A stretch of 64,000 nucleotides of DNA, taken from JACKJK01 sp046159835. Lineage in GTDB: Bacteria; Pseudomonadota; Alphaproteobacteria; Rhizobiales; Tepidamorphaceae. Position 1 is the stretch's first letter, and each line of letters opens with the position of its first letter. Under the pieces are notes generated by a model. That model saw only the letters and a program-made list of their open reading frames with translations. It did not search any database and had not been told where the DNA came from. The DNA lies in the NCBI RefSeq assembly GCF_046159835.1, contig NZ_JBJXCY010000002.1:62001-126000 (forward strand), read 5' to 3'. Positions 8,360 through 16,455 of the stretch are shown piece after piece. The position numbers and the translations under genes are program-made.

Positions 8360-9163
8360 ATGACAGACCGGATCAGCCACCGCTTCAACACCGCCCTCGT
8401 TCGCGAACCCGCCCAAAGCATCGCGCATGGCCTGCGCGATGGCGACGGTCCCGACCCCGACCCGGCAGCCTTCTCCGAGGAATTCCATGCCTATGTCGGT
8501 GCGCTGAGACGGGCCGGCGTCACGGTGAAGCGCCTGCCCGCGCTGGAAGCGTTTCCTGATTCCGTCTTCATCGAGGACCCGGCGCTCTGCCTGCCCGACA
8601 CCGCTGTTCTGCTGCGCCCCGGTGCGCAAAGCCGTATCGGCGAGGCCGCGGAACTGGAACCTGCCCTGCGCGGCCAGATCGCAACCGTGCGCAAGCTCGC
8701 CGGTCCCGGCCACGTGGACGGCGGCGACATCATGGTGACGGGATCGGAAGTGATCGTCGGCCTGTCGGCCCGCACTGACCGGGAAGGTTTCGATGAACTC
8801 GCGGAAATCCTGCGTGGCTGGGGCTACGCGGCGCGCTGCGTGGAAACACCACCCGGCGTGCTGCACCTGAAGACCGCCAGCGCCGTGCTGGCCGACGATA
8901 CCGTCCTCTGCACCCCGCAAATGGCTGAAAGTGACGTTTTCGAGGGCTACCGGATCATCGAGACGGCACCGGGCGAAGAGGCGAGCGCCAACGCGATCCG
9001 CGTCAACGACACGGTGCTGGTCTCGGCCGGTTACCCGGAAACCACCCAGCGCATCCGTGAAGCGATGCCCGAGGTGATCGTAGAACCACTGTCCACGGCG
9101 CAGGCCGCCCGCGTCGATGGTGGACTGTCCTGCATGTCATTGCGGTTTTTCCAGTCGGAATAA
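8360..9163 (+). CDS. Dimethylarginine dimethylaminohydrolase-like amidinotransferase-fold enzyme
   Basis: 267 residues from ATG 8360 (AGGAGC upstream; in-frame ATGs further upstream lack support). The pattern matches DDAH / arginine-deiminase-like hydrolases: FIEDPAL near the N-terminus, HVDGGDIM, catalytic His in VLHLKTASAVL, DDTVL, and a C-terminal nucleophilic Cys in VDGGLSCMSLRF. These enzymes hydrolyse guanidino compounds such as dimethylarginine to citrulline plus amine. The gene stands alone, divergent from thrS and converging on yidD with a 4-base gap. Substrate between dimethylarginine and another guanidine cannot be settled from sequence alone. Confidence 0.88.
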   Translation: MTDRISHRFNTALVREPAQSIAHGLRDGDGPDPDPAAFSEEFHAYVGALRRAGVTVKRLPALEAFPDSVFIEDPALCLPDTAVLLRPGAQSRIGEAAELEPALRGQIATVRKLAGPGHVDGGDIMVTGSEVIVGLSARTDREGFDELAEILRGWGYAARCVETPPGVLHLKTASAVLADDTVLCTPQMAESDVFEGYRIIETAPGEEASANAIRVNDTVLVSAGYPETTQRIREAMPEVIVEPLSTAQAARVDGGLSCMSLRFFQSE

Positions 9164-9167
9164 GCGC

Positions 9168-9476
9168 TTAGCCCTGTTCGCGCATCCGCCATATGCCGTA
9201 GCGCCACGGCAGGTACCACCGCGCGTCGGGATTGATGTCTCCCGGTACGGGATCGAAGCCGTCGCCGCCGCCGGGGCGGCAACGCTGGATGCGCGCAATG
9301 CCCATCCACAGGCCCGCCCAAGCGCCATGCTGTCGCACCGCATCGGATGTGTATTCCGAGCAGGTTGGCAGGTAGCGGCAATGCCGCCCCATGAACGCTG
9401 AAAGCGTCAATTGGTAGAAACGGATAACCCCGAGAGCCAGATACTGGCCGAGACTACGGGAAGCGCCGTCGCTCAC
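9168..9476 (-). CDS. yidD: Membrane protein insertion efficiency factor YidD
   Basis: 102-residue YidD/haemolysin-like protein with the diagnostic CRYLPTCSEY and RIQRCRPGGGDGFDPVP segments. It is a small membrane-associated protein that assists YidC-dependent insertion of inner-membrane proteins. Its start overlaps the stop of the upstream Fe-S scaffold-like gene by 4 bases (ATGA), so the two are translationally coupled. In many bacteria yidD sits next to yidC/rnpA; this location beside an IscU-like gene and folE is the arrangement seen in rhizobial relatives. Confidence 0.95.
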   Translation of the reverse strand: MSDGASRSLGQYLALGVIRFYQLTLSAFMGRHCRYLPTCSEYTSDAVRQHGAWAGLWMGIARIQRCRPGGGDGFDPVPGDINPDARWYLPWRYGIWRMREQG

Positions 9477-9946
9477 GCTTGCGCGGCAGACTTTTCGTCC
9501 GCGCCTGTCCCTTCGGCGGCCGCGCTTTCCGCCATGTCGAGTGCGGATACCACCGCATCGAACGTCAGCAGCGTGGAGGCATGGCGCGCCTTGAAGTCGC
9601 GCACCGGCCCCAGCACTTGCAGGTCGGCCCAGTCGCTATCCGGCGCAGGCGCGCCCTCTTTCAACATGGCGTGCATCTCGTCGCGAAGCTTCCGCAGGCG
9701 AGCGGCGCTCTCGCCGACCACGTGCCGCGCCATGATGGAGGACGATGCCTGCCCCAGCGCGCAGGCCTTCACCTGGTGGGCGAAATCGGTGACGACCCCG
9801 TCAGCGACCTTGAGATCGACCGTGACCGTGGACCCGCACAGCTTGGAATGGGCCTTCGCGGTCCCGTCGGGGTCTTCCAGCCGCCCGATAAGCGGAATAT
9901 CGGCGGCAAAGCCGAGTATCTGCTTGTTGTAGAGGTCGTTGAGCAT
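9473..9946 (-). CDS. IscU/NifU N-terminal-like scaffold protein
   Basis: 157 residues from the ATG at 9946 (MLNDLYNKQIL); longer in-frame upstream sequence is non-conserved leader. It has the U-type scaffold fold signature with Cys37 in KLCGSTV and Cys62 in KACALGQASSS. In typical IscU the first Cys is followed by Gly-Asp and a third Cys lies near the C-terminus (SRIKC). Here the Asp is Ser39, and the third position reads RHASTLL with no Cys. It may therefore be a degenerate or specialised member rather than the main Fe-S scaffold. Coupled to yidD by a 4-base overlap and divergent from folE. Confidence 0.82.
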   Translation of the reverse strand: MLNDLYNKQILGFAADIPLIGRLEDPDGTAKAHSKLCGSTVTVDLKVADGVVTDFAHQVKACALGQASSSIMARHVVGESAARLRKLRDEMHAMLKEGAPAPDSDWADLQVLGPVRDFKARHASTLLTFDAVVSALDMAESAAAEGTGADEKSAAQA

Positions 9947-10293
9947 GGCCGGTCCGATACCTGCGCGAAAAGCGCGCCCTGGGAATTGTTCCGCCCTAAC
10001 ATAAGTCCTCAACCCTGCCACGGCGACCCCCGTATGCGCCGAGAGGCCGTGAGTTGATTGCAACCGTGCCATTCCCATATAATAAAATGCACTGATGGCG
10101 GACGAGACGGAAATTTGTCCCGAAGCGGGATGATCCGTCGAAAGAGGAACGTTCGTACATCTCTTAAATGCAGGCTTCACCAAAGAGCAGCCGGCAACAG
10201 TGGTTAGGTCACGCCTCAGGCGATGACGAGGCCCGAACAGGCATGCCGAAACCGTTTCGCGGTTGAGGCGATGAGGACGCGAAGGAATTGTCC
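9947..10293 (+). promoter_or_regulatory. Divergent intergenic region with sigma70-like folE promoter
   Basis: 347 bases between the scaffold-like gene and folE. On the plus strand TTGATT (10054-10059), an 18-base spacer and a perfect TATAAT (10078-10083) form a good vegetative promoter about 210 bases before folE, leaving a long leader. Within that leader AACCG-TTTCG-CGGTT can form a small hairpin just before folE. I recognise no known riboswitch. No gene is apparent in this stretch. Confidence 0.55.
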
Positions 10294-10923
10294 ATGGATG
10301 CGATCGTCAAGAAGCTGAAGGCGGAATCGATCCTTGCGGAGGTGCCGAAGTACCCGCGCCCCACGCGCGACGAGGCCGAGGCCGCCGTGCGCACGCTCAT
10401 TGCATGGGCCGGCGACAATCCCGACCGCGAAGGCCTGCTGGACACACCGGCGCGCGTCACCAAGGCCTATGAAGAGCTTTATCGCGGCTACGGCGAATCC
10501 CCGGTCGACCACCTGTCGCGCACCTTCGAGGAGGTCGGTGGCTACGACGACATCGTGCTGGTGAAGGACATTCCGTTCTATTCCCACTGCGAGCACCACA
10601 TGGTGCCGTTCATCGGCAAGGCGCATATCGGCTACTACCCGCAGGACCGGGTCGTGGGCCTCTCCAAGCTTGCCCGCGTGGTCGACACGTTCGCCCGTCG
10701 CCTGCAGACGCAGGAAAACATGACCGCGCAGATCACGCTGGCGATCGACGAGATCCTCAAGCCGCGTGGCGTCGCGGTGATGCTGGAAGCCGAGCACAAG
10801 TGCATGTCCATGCGCGGCATCCAGAAGCAGGGCGCACGCACGGTCACCAACCAATTCACCGGCATCTTCCAGGATGACCCTGCCGAGCAGGTCCGCTTCC
10901 TGACGATGGTGCGCGGCAGCTGA
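10294..10923 (+). CDS. folE: GTP cyclohydrolase I
   Basis: 209 residues from ATG 10294. Converts GTP to 7,8-dihydroneopterin triphosphate, the first step of folate and pterin synthesis. Zinc ligands are visible in SHCEHHMVPF (Cys, His) and in the EAEHKCMSMRG motif (Cys), with the catalytic GLSKLAR and QGARTVT segments between and after. Full family length. hisI begins 3 bases after its stop, so they form one transcript; the pairing is common in rhizobial genomes. Confidence 0.97.
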   Translation: MDAIVKKLKAESILAEVPKYPRPTRDEAEAAVRTLIAWAGDNPDREGLLDTPARVTKAYEELYRGYGESPVDHLSRTFEEVGGYDDIVLVKDIPFYSHCEHHMVPFIGKAHIGYYPQDRVVGLSKLARVVDTFARRLQTQENMTAQITLAIDEILKPRGVAVMLEAEHKCMSMRGIQKQGARTVTNQFTGIFQDDPAEQVRFLTMVRGS

Positions 10924-10925
10924 CG

Positions 10926-11333
10926 GTGACGCGGAGCTTTCCCGAACTGCGAGACGCGCACGCGCGCGAGACCAGCGACCTGCTTGCCCCGGCCTTCAAC
11001 CGGGACGGGCTGGTCACGTGCGTCGTCACCGATGCCCACGACGGCACGGTGCTGATGCTTGCCCACATGAACGACGAGGCGCTGTCACTGACGCTGGAAA
11101 CCGGCATCTGCCACTTCTGGAGCCGCTCGCGCGGCAAGCTGTGGAAGAAGGGCGAAACCAGCGGAAATACCATCGCCGTGGCCGATATCCGCGTGGACTG
11201 CGACCAGGACGCGATCTGGGTCTCTGGCCGTGTCGCCGGAGACGGTGTCGCCTGCCACACGGGCCAGCGATCCTGCTTCTATCGCGGCGTGAAGACAGCC
11301 GACGGCAAGGCCACGCTGTTCACGGTTGATTGA
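10926..11333 (+). CDS. hisI: Phosphoribosyl-AMP cyclohydrolase
   Basis: 135-residue stand-alone HisI catalysing ring opening of phosphoribosyl-AMP in histidine biosynthesis. Visible: FWSRSRGKLWKKGETSGN, the metal-binding DCDQDA and the Cys pair in CHTGQRSCF. There is no fused HisE domain, as usual in alphaproteobacteria. The start is GTG at 10926, 3 bases after folE. Confidence 0.96.
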   Translation: MTRSFPELRDAHARETSDLLAPAFNRDGLVTCVVTDAHDGTVLMLAHMNDEALSLTLETGICHFWSRSRGKLWKKGETSGNTIAVADIRVDCDQDAIWVSGRVAGDGVACHTGQRSCFYRGVKTADGKATLFTVD

Positions 11334-11409
11334 CCGCAATTTCGACGCGATTGCGAACATTCATCACTCCTTCAACGCTTCCCTGCGATCATGTGGGCGA
11401 AGGTGAAGG

Positions 11410-12468
11410 ATGGCTTACATGTTCGGTTCGGTTTCACAGAGACTGTTCCACGGCGCAGGCGATGCGCAGCCCGACGATGTCGGCGGAGCAAGCACGCCCG
11501 TCCAATCCGATGAGCCAGCCCCGCCGGATCGCGACATTTCCGCAGAAACGGCGTCTTCCCACCGCGGGCTGACCATCGGCATCGCGCTGGGAGGCGGTGC
11601 CGCACTCGGCTGGGCGCATATCGGCGTGCTGCGCGTCCTCATCGAAAATGGCTACGATCCGGACATCATCGCCGGCACCTCCATCGGTGCCGTCGTCGGC
11701 GGATGCCACGCGGCTGGCCGGCTGGACGATGTCGAGGACTTCGCACTGTCTCTCACCCGCCGCCGTGTCTTCGGCATGTTGGATTTCAGCCTCAGCGGGT
11801 CGGGCCTCATTTCCGGCGACCGCCTTTCGACCCTGCTCGAGAAGGGCCTCATCGATCACGATATCGAGACGCTGCCCAAGCGGTTCGTTGCCGTGGCAAC
11901 CGAAATGCGCACCGGCCACGAGATCTGGCTGCAGAAGGGAAACCTGGTCGAGGCGCTGCGCGCATCCTACGCCCTGCCCGGCGTCTTCAAGCCGCGCAAG
12001 GTCATGGGGCGCTGGCTCTTCGACGGCGCAATGGTCAACCCCGTGCCGGTCTCCGTTTGCCGAGGCCTCGGCGCACGCCTCGTCATTTCCGTGAACCTGC
12101 AGTCCGACCAATTCGGCAAGGGTGGCGTGGTGCCGCTTGTCGAGGAACCGGACGCGGACGAGGACGAAGCCATCCCCGGTCGGATCGAGACCGCCGCCCG
12201 GCTCGTGCGCAAGCAGCTCGTCGGCGCACCGGATGGACCTCCCGGCATGTCGGCGGTGATGATGGACGCGCTGACCGTGATGCAGGACCGCATTTCGCGC
12301 GCGCGCCTTGCCGGCGACCCGCCGGACATCAATATCGGGCCGCGCGTGCGCAAGATCGGGCTGTTCGAGTTCCATCGCGCCAAAGAGGCGATCGACGCCG
12401 GTCGCGAGGCAGCCGAGCGCGCGCTGGAAGACATCGCCCAGGCCGTGGTTTCGCTCCGCGAAGTCTGA
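11410..12468 (+). CDS. Patatin-like phospholipase (RssA type)
   Basis: 352 residues. The patatin catalytic dyad is evident: oxyanion-hole GGGAALGWAHIG near residue 60, nucleophile Ser in GTSIGAVVG, and the Asp in DGAMVNPVP. The first 50 residues are polar and poorly conserved; no signal peptide is seen, so it is probably cytosolic or peripherally membrane bound. RssA-like enzymes are serine lipid acyl hydrolases of unclear physiological substrate. GAAGG directly precedes the ATG. It follows hisI by 76 bases and may be co-transcribed. Confidence 0.9.
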   Translation: MAYMFGSVSQRLFHGAGDAQPDDVGGASTPVQSDEPAPPDRDISAETASSHRGLTIGIALGGGAALGWAHIGVLRVLIENGYDPDIIAGTSIGAVVGGCHAAGRLDDVEDFALSLTRRRVFGMLDFSLSGSGLISGDRLSTLLEKGLIDHDIETLPKRFVAVATEMRTGHEIWLQKGNLVEALRASYALPGVFKPRKVMGRWLFDGAMVNPVPVSVCRGLGARLVISVNLQSDQFGKGGVVPLVEEPDADEDEAIPGRIETAARLVRKQLVGAPDGPPGMSAVMMDALTVMQDRISRARLAGDPPDINIGPRVRKIGLFEFHRAKEAIDAGREAAERALEDIAQAVVSLREV

Positions 12469-12482
12469 ATGCCCGACGGCGT

Positions 12483-12914
12483 CTAGCCGGCTGCGATGTA
12501 ATCCTGCATCGCGCGCCATTCCGTTTCGATATCAGCGATCCGGCGGCGGACAACGTCCCCTATGGAGATGATGCCGGCGATCTTGCCGCCGTCGATCACC
12601 GGTACGTGGCGGAACTTGCCCTCGGTCATCTGCATCATCACGGAGTTCACGCGGTCTTCCTTCTTGCAGGTGACCACTTTCTTCGTCATGTGCGTGCCGA
12701 CAGCCTCGCCCAGCGCCTCCGGCCCGCCGCGCGCGACCGCGCGAACGACGTCGCGTTCGGAGATGATGCCAGCGAGTTTTCCGTTGGAATCCGTGGCGAG
12801 GACAGCACCGATCTTGTGCTTGTCGAGCAGCTTGGTGACGTCCAGAAGCGTTTCTTCCGGACTGACCGTGACCACGTCCGGTCCCTTGTCGGCAAGAATG
12901 CTGGAAACGGTCAT
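12483..12914 (-). CDS. Tandem CBS-domain protein
   Basis: 143 residues from ATG 12914, which is preceded by GAGGAGG. Two CBS domains fill the protein: the first ends with GIISERDVVRAVARGG, the second with RHVPVIDGGKIAGIISIGDVV. Paired CBS domains bind adenosyl nucleotides (AMP/ATP/SAM) as an energy sensor; here there is no fused effector. Converges on the patatin gene with a 14-base gap. Partner unknown. Confidence 0.92.
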   Translation of the reverse strand: MTVSSILADKGPDVVTVSPEETLLDVTKLLDKHKIGAVLATDSNGKLAGIISERDVVRAVARGGPEALGEAVGTHMTKKVVTCKKEDRVNSVMMQMTEGKFRHVPVIDGGKIAGIISIGDVVRRRIADIETEWRAMQDYIAAG

Positions 12915-13024
12915 TGCTGGTCCTCCTCGCTGATGGCGCACCGTTCGTTGCGGTTTTTCGCGCCGGATTCCTCCCCGCTATCATGAAGCCGGCTCGCCGC
13001 TACGGCAAGCGGGATCGGGGCATT

Positions 13025-13786
13025 TCAGGCCGCGACAGTGTCCCGAACCGGGTCAAACAGCTTGAAAAGCAGCAATCCGGCCAGGAATCCGCCCATATGG
13101 GCTTCCCACGCGATTTCGGCGTCGATACCCCCGATCTGCACCGCACCCAGCCCGAAGATCAGGTTGAAGCCGAACCACACGGCCATGAACAGCAGCACAT
13201 TCCGGTTGGCCAGAGCCCCGAGGATGCCTGCCGCCGGTGCCTGGATGGCGGCCTGCGGGTCCGCGCGGCCGGAGCGAGTCAACGGGCCGCCCGGCGAGAA
13301 CGCAAAGCGGATCGCGGCGCCCATGTAGCCGGAAACCGCTGCCGAGGCGCCGATCACCGGCACCATCTCGCCCCAGTGCGTCACGAGATGCGCCAGCGCT
13401 CCGAAAATGGAACACACGGCCCCCAGCGCCAGGAATCGTACCGCCCTGAAACGCTGCGCCACCGGCGCGCCGAAGGCGAGCAGCCAGATCGAATTTGAAA
13501 ACAGGTGCAGCCAGCTTCCGTGGAGGAACGTGTAGGTCACCGGCCCGAGCAGGTCGCCCAGCACACCAAGCGGCATCGGCATGTCGAGCGTGGTCTGCAC
13601 GTAGCGCCCCGGCAGGAACCCGAACGCAAAGACCACCCATAGGTCGGTGCGCGCATCCAGCAGGTAGCGCAGGACATGCACGCCGATCAGTCCGGCGATC
13701 AGCCACACGAGGATCATCGGCACGTTGAATGCCGGAGGATTGATCCGTTCCTCGATGGGCTCTGCGAAGGGTTCTTGGTCGTCCAT
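13025..13786 (-). CDS. Rhomboid-family intramembrane serine protease
   Basis: 253 residues from ATG 13786 (CAGGAG upstream). Six or more hydrophobic helices; HLFSNSIWLLAFG is the conserved L-N segment, the catalytic Ser is in VIGASAAVSGYMG (GxSx) and the partner His in AHMGGFLAGLLLF. Cleaves transmembrane substrates in the inner membrane. The N-terminus (DDQEPFAEPIEERIN) is a cytosolic acidic tail. Substrates are unknown. Follows 110 bases upstream of the CBS gene on the same strand. Confidence 0.92.
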   Translation of the reverse strand: MDDQEPFAEPIEERINPPAFNVPMILVWLIAGLIGVHVLRYLLDARTDLWVVFAFGFLPGRYVQTTLDMPMPLGVLGDLLGPVTYTFLHGSWLHLFSNSIWLLAFGAPVAQRFRAVRFLALGAVCSIFGALAHLVTHWGEMVPVIGASAAVSGYMGAAIRFAFSPGGPLTRSGRADPQAAIQAPAAGILGALANRNVLLFMAVWFGFNLIFGLGAVQIGGIDAEIAWEAHMGGFLAGLLLFKLFDPVRDTVAA

Positions 13787-13909
13787 GAATGCTCCTGCCC
13801 TGCCTTGGCATGCCGTCTGCGAGTGACTCCCGAACAACATCAATTCCGGGCCGCGCTGTGTCGAAGCGACACGTCTCGCGTGCCCCGGCGGGATAACGCA
13901 AGGGGCGGT

Positions 13910-14554
13910 ATGTACGCACTTGAAACACTGACTGTCGACCGCGCGGTCGCGCGCATGAGGGCACCGGAGACGCGCGAACTGTTTTCCTACTGGGACCGCA
14001 TTCGCGGAATGGAAGAAGCCCCCGACCGCCGCGACCTGGAGCCGTTCGATATTTCCGCCTGCCTCGGCGATATCCTGCTTGTGGATACCGACCACGCCTC
14101 CAACATGATCCGCCTCGTCGGCAGTCGCATCGCGACGAACATGGTCCGCGACCTGCGCGGCCAGTCCTTTGACATGCTGTGGACACCCCGCGACCGGCCG
14201 CGCGTGCGTGAACTGCTCGACTACGCCATCGCGTGTCCCTCCGGCATCCAGTTCGATTTCACGATGCTCACGGCGTCCGGACGCTCTGCCGCGATGGAGG
14301 GCCTGTTACTGCCGATGCGTTTCGGTGGCCCAAACATCCGTCGGCTGATCGGCATTTTCACGCCGATGGAGCAGCCCTGGTGGGTTGGCGCTGAGGCTGT
14401 GAACGATCTGGTGCTTGATCGCGCGGCAATCTTCCCGACAACGCCGCAGAACGCGCTCACACCGCGCTTTGCCCGCTCGCATCCCATCTTCGCCGATGCG
14501 ACGCCTCGCCGCCGGGTGCGGCATCTTGCCCTCTACGATGGTGGATTGAAGTAA
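13910..14554 (+). CDS. PAS_5-type PAS domain protein
   Basis: 214 residues from ATG 13910 (AAGGGG upstream). The protein is one PAS-like domain of the alphaproteobacterial PAS_5 (DUF1488-like context, PF07310-type) kind: YWDRIRG near residue 25, DISACLGDILLVD, FRLVGS-like IRLVGSRIA, and PMRFGG in the last strands. No output domain is attached, so it probably acts as a stand-alone sensory or scaffolding module. Next gene is a tandem PilZ protein, which suggests a signalling pair, although the 160-base gap means separate expression is possible. Confidence 0.82.
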   Translation: MYALETLTVDRAVARMRAPETRELFSYWDRIRGMEEAPDRRDLEPFDISACLGDILLVDTDHASNMIRLVGSRIATNMVRDLRGQSFDMLWTPRDRPRVRELLDYAIACPSGIQFDFTMLTASGRSAAMEGLLLPMRFGGPNIRRLIGIFTPMEQPWWVGAEAVNDLVLDRAAIFPTTPQNALTPRFARSHPIFADATPRRRVRHLALYDGGLK

Positions 14555-14651
14555 GCCCTGTGGCCAAACCGCGGCATGCGCCATGAGGAATCAGCATTTT
14601 TGCGGTCGGGGATTACGACTGGTTAACCCGCCCTTCACTAGAATGGGGGCG

Positions 14652-14718
14652 TTGGTGCTCGGAAATATGCTTAATCGGCTTATCGTAGCACCGACGCATG
14701 GGAGTGTTCATCGGTGCT
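14652..14718 (+). promoter_or_regulatory. Mutually exclusive hairpins around the PilZ-gene start
   Basis: Three segments can pair in two exclusive ways. Segment 2 (AGCACCGA, 14687-14694) is perfectly complementary to segment 3 (TCGGTGCT, 14711-14718), which contains the GTG start. The loop between them holds the GGGAG ribosome-binding site. Segment 2 can alternatively pair with segment 1 (TTGGTGCT, 14652-14659), with one G-U, freeing the start. This is the layout of a translational switch. The ligand or trigger is unknown and the structure is predicted by eye. Confidence 0.5.
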
Positions 14719-15331
14719 CAATCCGGTTTCGCCAAAGCTTGCCGAAGCCCAGAAAGACGGTCGGCGGTTCCGCCGCGTCCCCGTGCACCTGCTCGGTCGC
14801 TACATGCTGCCTGATCGCCGCGAATTCGAGTGCTCTGTCATCGACATGTCGCCCGGCGGCGTCTCGATGAATGCACCTGTCTGCGGCAAGCCCGGAGACC
14901 GGGTCGTCGCCTATCTCGATCATGTCGGCCGCGTGGAAGGCAAACTGACCCGCCTGTTCAAGGGCGGCTTTGCCATGAGCATCGAGGCCGGTGAGCGCAA
15001 GCGAGAGAAACTGGCCAACCAGCTCACCTGGCTGGTGAACCGCTCCGCACTCGGACTTCCCGAGGATCGCCGCTTCGAGCGCGTGACCCCGACGGACAAG
15101 TTCACCCAGATGACGCTGTCGGACGGACGGACCTTCCCCTGCCGCATCATCGACATGTCGCGCTCCGGCGCGGCCATCCGCGCCTCCGTGGTGCCCAATG
15201 TCGGCTCCCCCGTGACGCTGGGCAACCAGCGCGGCCTTGTCGTGCGTGCCTTCGATGATGGCTTCGCGATGGAGTTCTCCGACGCACTGACCGACGAGGA
15301 ACTGCGCCAGCAGTTCGGCGCCGTCGCCTGA
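14714..15331 (+). CDS. Tandem PilZ-domain protein (probable c-di-GMP receptor)
   Basis: 205 residues from GTG 14714. Two PilZ domains: the first with RRFRRVPV (Arg box) near residue 18 and DMSPGGVS near 49; the second with RRFERV near 119 and DMSRSGAAI near 145. In PilZ receptors the RxxxR box and the D/N-x-S-x-x-G motif clamp cyclic di-GMP. The second domain has RFERV and SRSGA, so binding there is less certain. No effector domain is attached. GGGAG is 9 bases upstream and lies in a hairpin loop that could regulate translation. Confidence 0.87.
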   Translation: MLNPVSPKLAEAQKDGRRFRRVPVHLLGRYMLPDRREFECSVIDMSPGGVSMNAPVCGKPGDRVVAYLDHVGRVEGKLTRLFKGGFAMSIEAGERKREKLANQLTWLVNRSALGLPEDRRFERVTPTDKFTQMTLSDGRTFPCRIIDMSRSGAAIRASVVPNVGSPVTLGNQRGLVVRAFDDGFAMEFSDALTDEELRQQFGAVA

Positions 15332-15671
15332 TTGCGGCGAGCCCGCACCTCCTGACCAATCCACAGACAAGACCAGGCTCGCGCCTGGCGCACCCTGTTT
15401 GCCCCCTGACGCAACGTCAGGCTCGCGGTCGCGGCATCGCTCGCCTGCGAGACCCCCTCTCCAGCCAGTAAAACATGGTTAGCGAGGTGTTAAACCAATC
15501 GGTAAAATTCGATTCAAATTGTGTTCGCACTTCTACCGCTGCGTTTCCCATGGTTTTCGCAGGGTCGATCAAACACCCATTTGCATAAAATTGCTCGTAT
15601 TGACTTAGATCGGTAGCGAAACATCGCTGGCACAGTGTCCCCATAACAACAAGAACAGGGGGCTGTTCAAG
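15332..15671 (+). other. 340-base intergenic region with tandem hairpins and AT-rich promoter zone
   Basis: Downstream of the PilZ gene are two hairpins, CCAGGC-TCGC-GCCTGG (15373-15388) and CCTGACG-CAA-CGTCAGG (15405-15421), probably 3'-end structures although neither has a clear T-run. From 15470 the DNA becomes AT-rich and probably holds the promoter of the BTLCP peptidase. At 15479-15493 TTAG-N7-TTAA differs by one base from the CtrA box. I see no convincing gene here. Confidence 0.45.
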
Positions 15672-16304
15672 ATGATGAAGGCAACACTCATCGCATTGGC
15701 GTCGCTGGCGATTGCGTCAGTCACCGCCATCCCGGCCGGGGCGGCAACACCCGGCCAGAATTCAGGCGCCGCGAACATGGAAGTGTTCGGGGATGCACGG
15801 GCGCCGATCGGCTACGTGCAATTCTGCAGCCAGTATCCGGCGGAATGCAACGCCGCCGGGCGTGGCCGCACCTACATGCCGCTCACCAACGAGCGTTGGG
15901 CGGAACTGGACGGCATCAACCGGCATATCAATGCCGCCGTCGCTCCGGTGACCGACCTTGAACTCTACGGCCGCGAGGAACTGTGGACGTATCCGAACCG
16001 CTACGGCGACTGCGAAGACTACGCACTGCTGAAGCGCCATATGCTGATCCGCCGTGGCTGGGCACCGGAATCTTTGCTGATGACGGTTGTCTGGGATGAA
16101 AACGGCGACGGACATGCCGTGCTGACAGTCACGACGTCAGAAGGCGACATGGTGCTGGACAACAAGCGCGACGACATCCTGCGCTGGCAGTCCACCGGCT
16201 ACACATTCGAGAAGCGCCAGTCGACGCAAGGGCGCGGTCGCTGGGTCTGGCTTCGCGGCGACCGTCCCGGCGCGATGATCGGAGTGGGTTCGACGCGCCG
16301 ATAA
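15672..16304 (+). CDS. Transglutaminase-like cysteine peptidase (BTLCP/LapG family)
   Basis: 210 residues with a signal peptide (MMKATLIAL... AIPAGA). Family BTLCP (PF06035): catalytic Cys in GDCEDYALLKR near residue 115, His in DGHAVLTV, Asp in MVLDN, and a C-terminal WVWLRG. LapG-type members are periplasmic proteases that release surface adhesins under c-di-GMP control; rhizobia also carry paralogues of unknown target. No LapD or adhesin gene is adjacent, so the LapG role is not established, but a c-di-GMP-type PilZ gene is immediately upstream. The ATG at 15672 is followed by a second at 15675. Confidence 0.9.
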   Translation: MMKATLIALASLAIASVTAIPAGAATPGQNSGAANMEVFGDARAPIGYVQFCSQYPAECNAAGRGRTYMPLTNERWAELDGINRHINAAVAPVTDLELYGREELWTYPNRYGDCEDYALLKRHMLIRRGWAPESLLMTVVWDENGDGHAVLTVTTSEGDMVLDNKRDDILRWQSTGYTFEKRQSTQGRGRWVWLRGDRPGAMIGVGSTRR

Positions 16305-16342
16305 CAAGTTTACGCGGCGGGGCGCCGCGACAAGCTACAGCC

Positions 16343-16392
16343 AAGAAACCGGTCTGCGCCCCCACCCCGACGTCCCTGACGGCCGGTTTCTT
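16343..16392 (+). terminator. Extended inverted repeat after the BTLCP gene
   Basis: AAGAAACCGG (16343-16352) and CCGGTTTCTT (16383-16392) are perfect 10-bp inverted arms separated by a 30-base C-rich loop. It lies 38 bases after the BTLCP stop, between convergent genes, and probably forms part of a bidirectional terminator with the following hairpin. Confidence 0.5.
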
Positions 16393-16397
16393 CAAGC

Positions 16398-16436
16398 CCG
16401 ACCCTCCCGTTCCCCCGCGGGAGGGTCGGCACCTTT
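16398..16436 (+). terminator. Strong rho-independent terminator
   Basis: A perfect 12-bp stem, CCGACCCTCCCG (16398-16409) with CGGGAGGGTCGG (16418-16429), 8-base loop, followed by CACC and five T residues. Terminates the plus-strand BTLCP transcript before the convergent carbonic-anhydrase gene. Confidence 0.82.
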
Positions 16437-16455
16437 TTCAAGGCTCCTGTGGCGG

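Noticed and set aside
15417..15644. 75-codon open frame on the minus strand in the PilZ-BTLCP gap
   Set aside because: AT-rich non-coding composition and no ribosome-binding site; better explained as promoter DNA.
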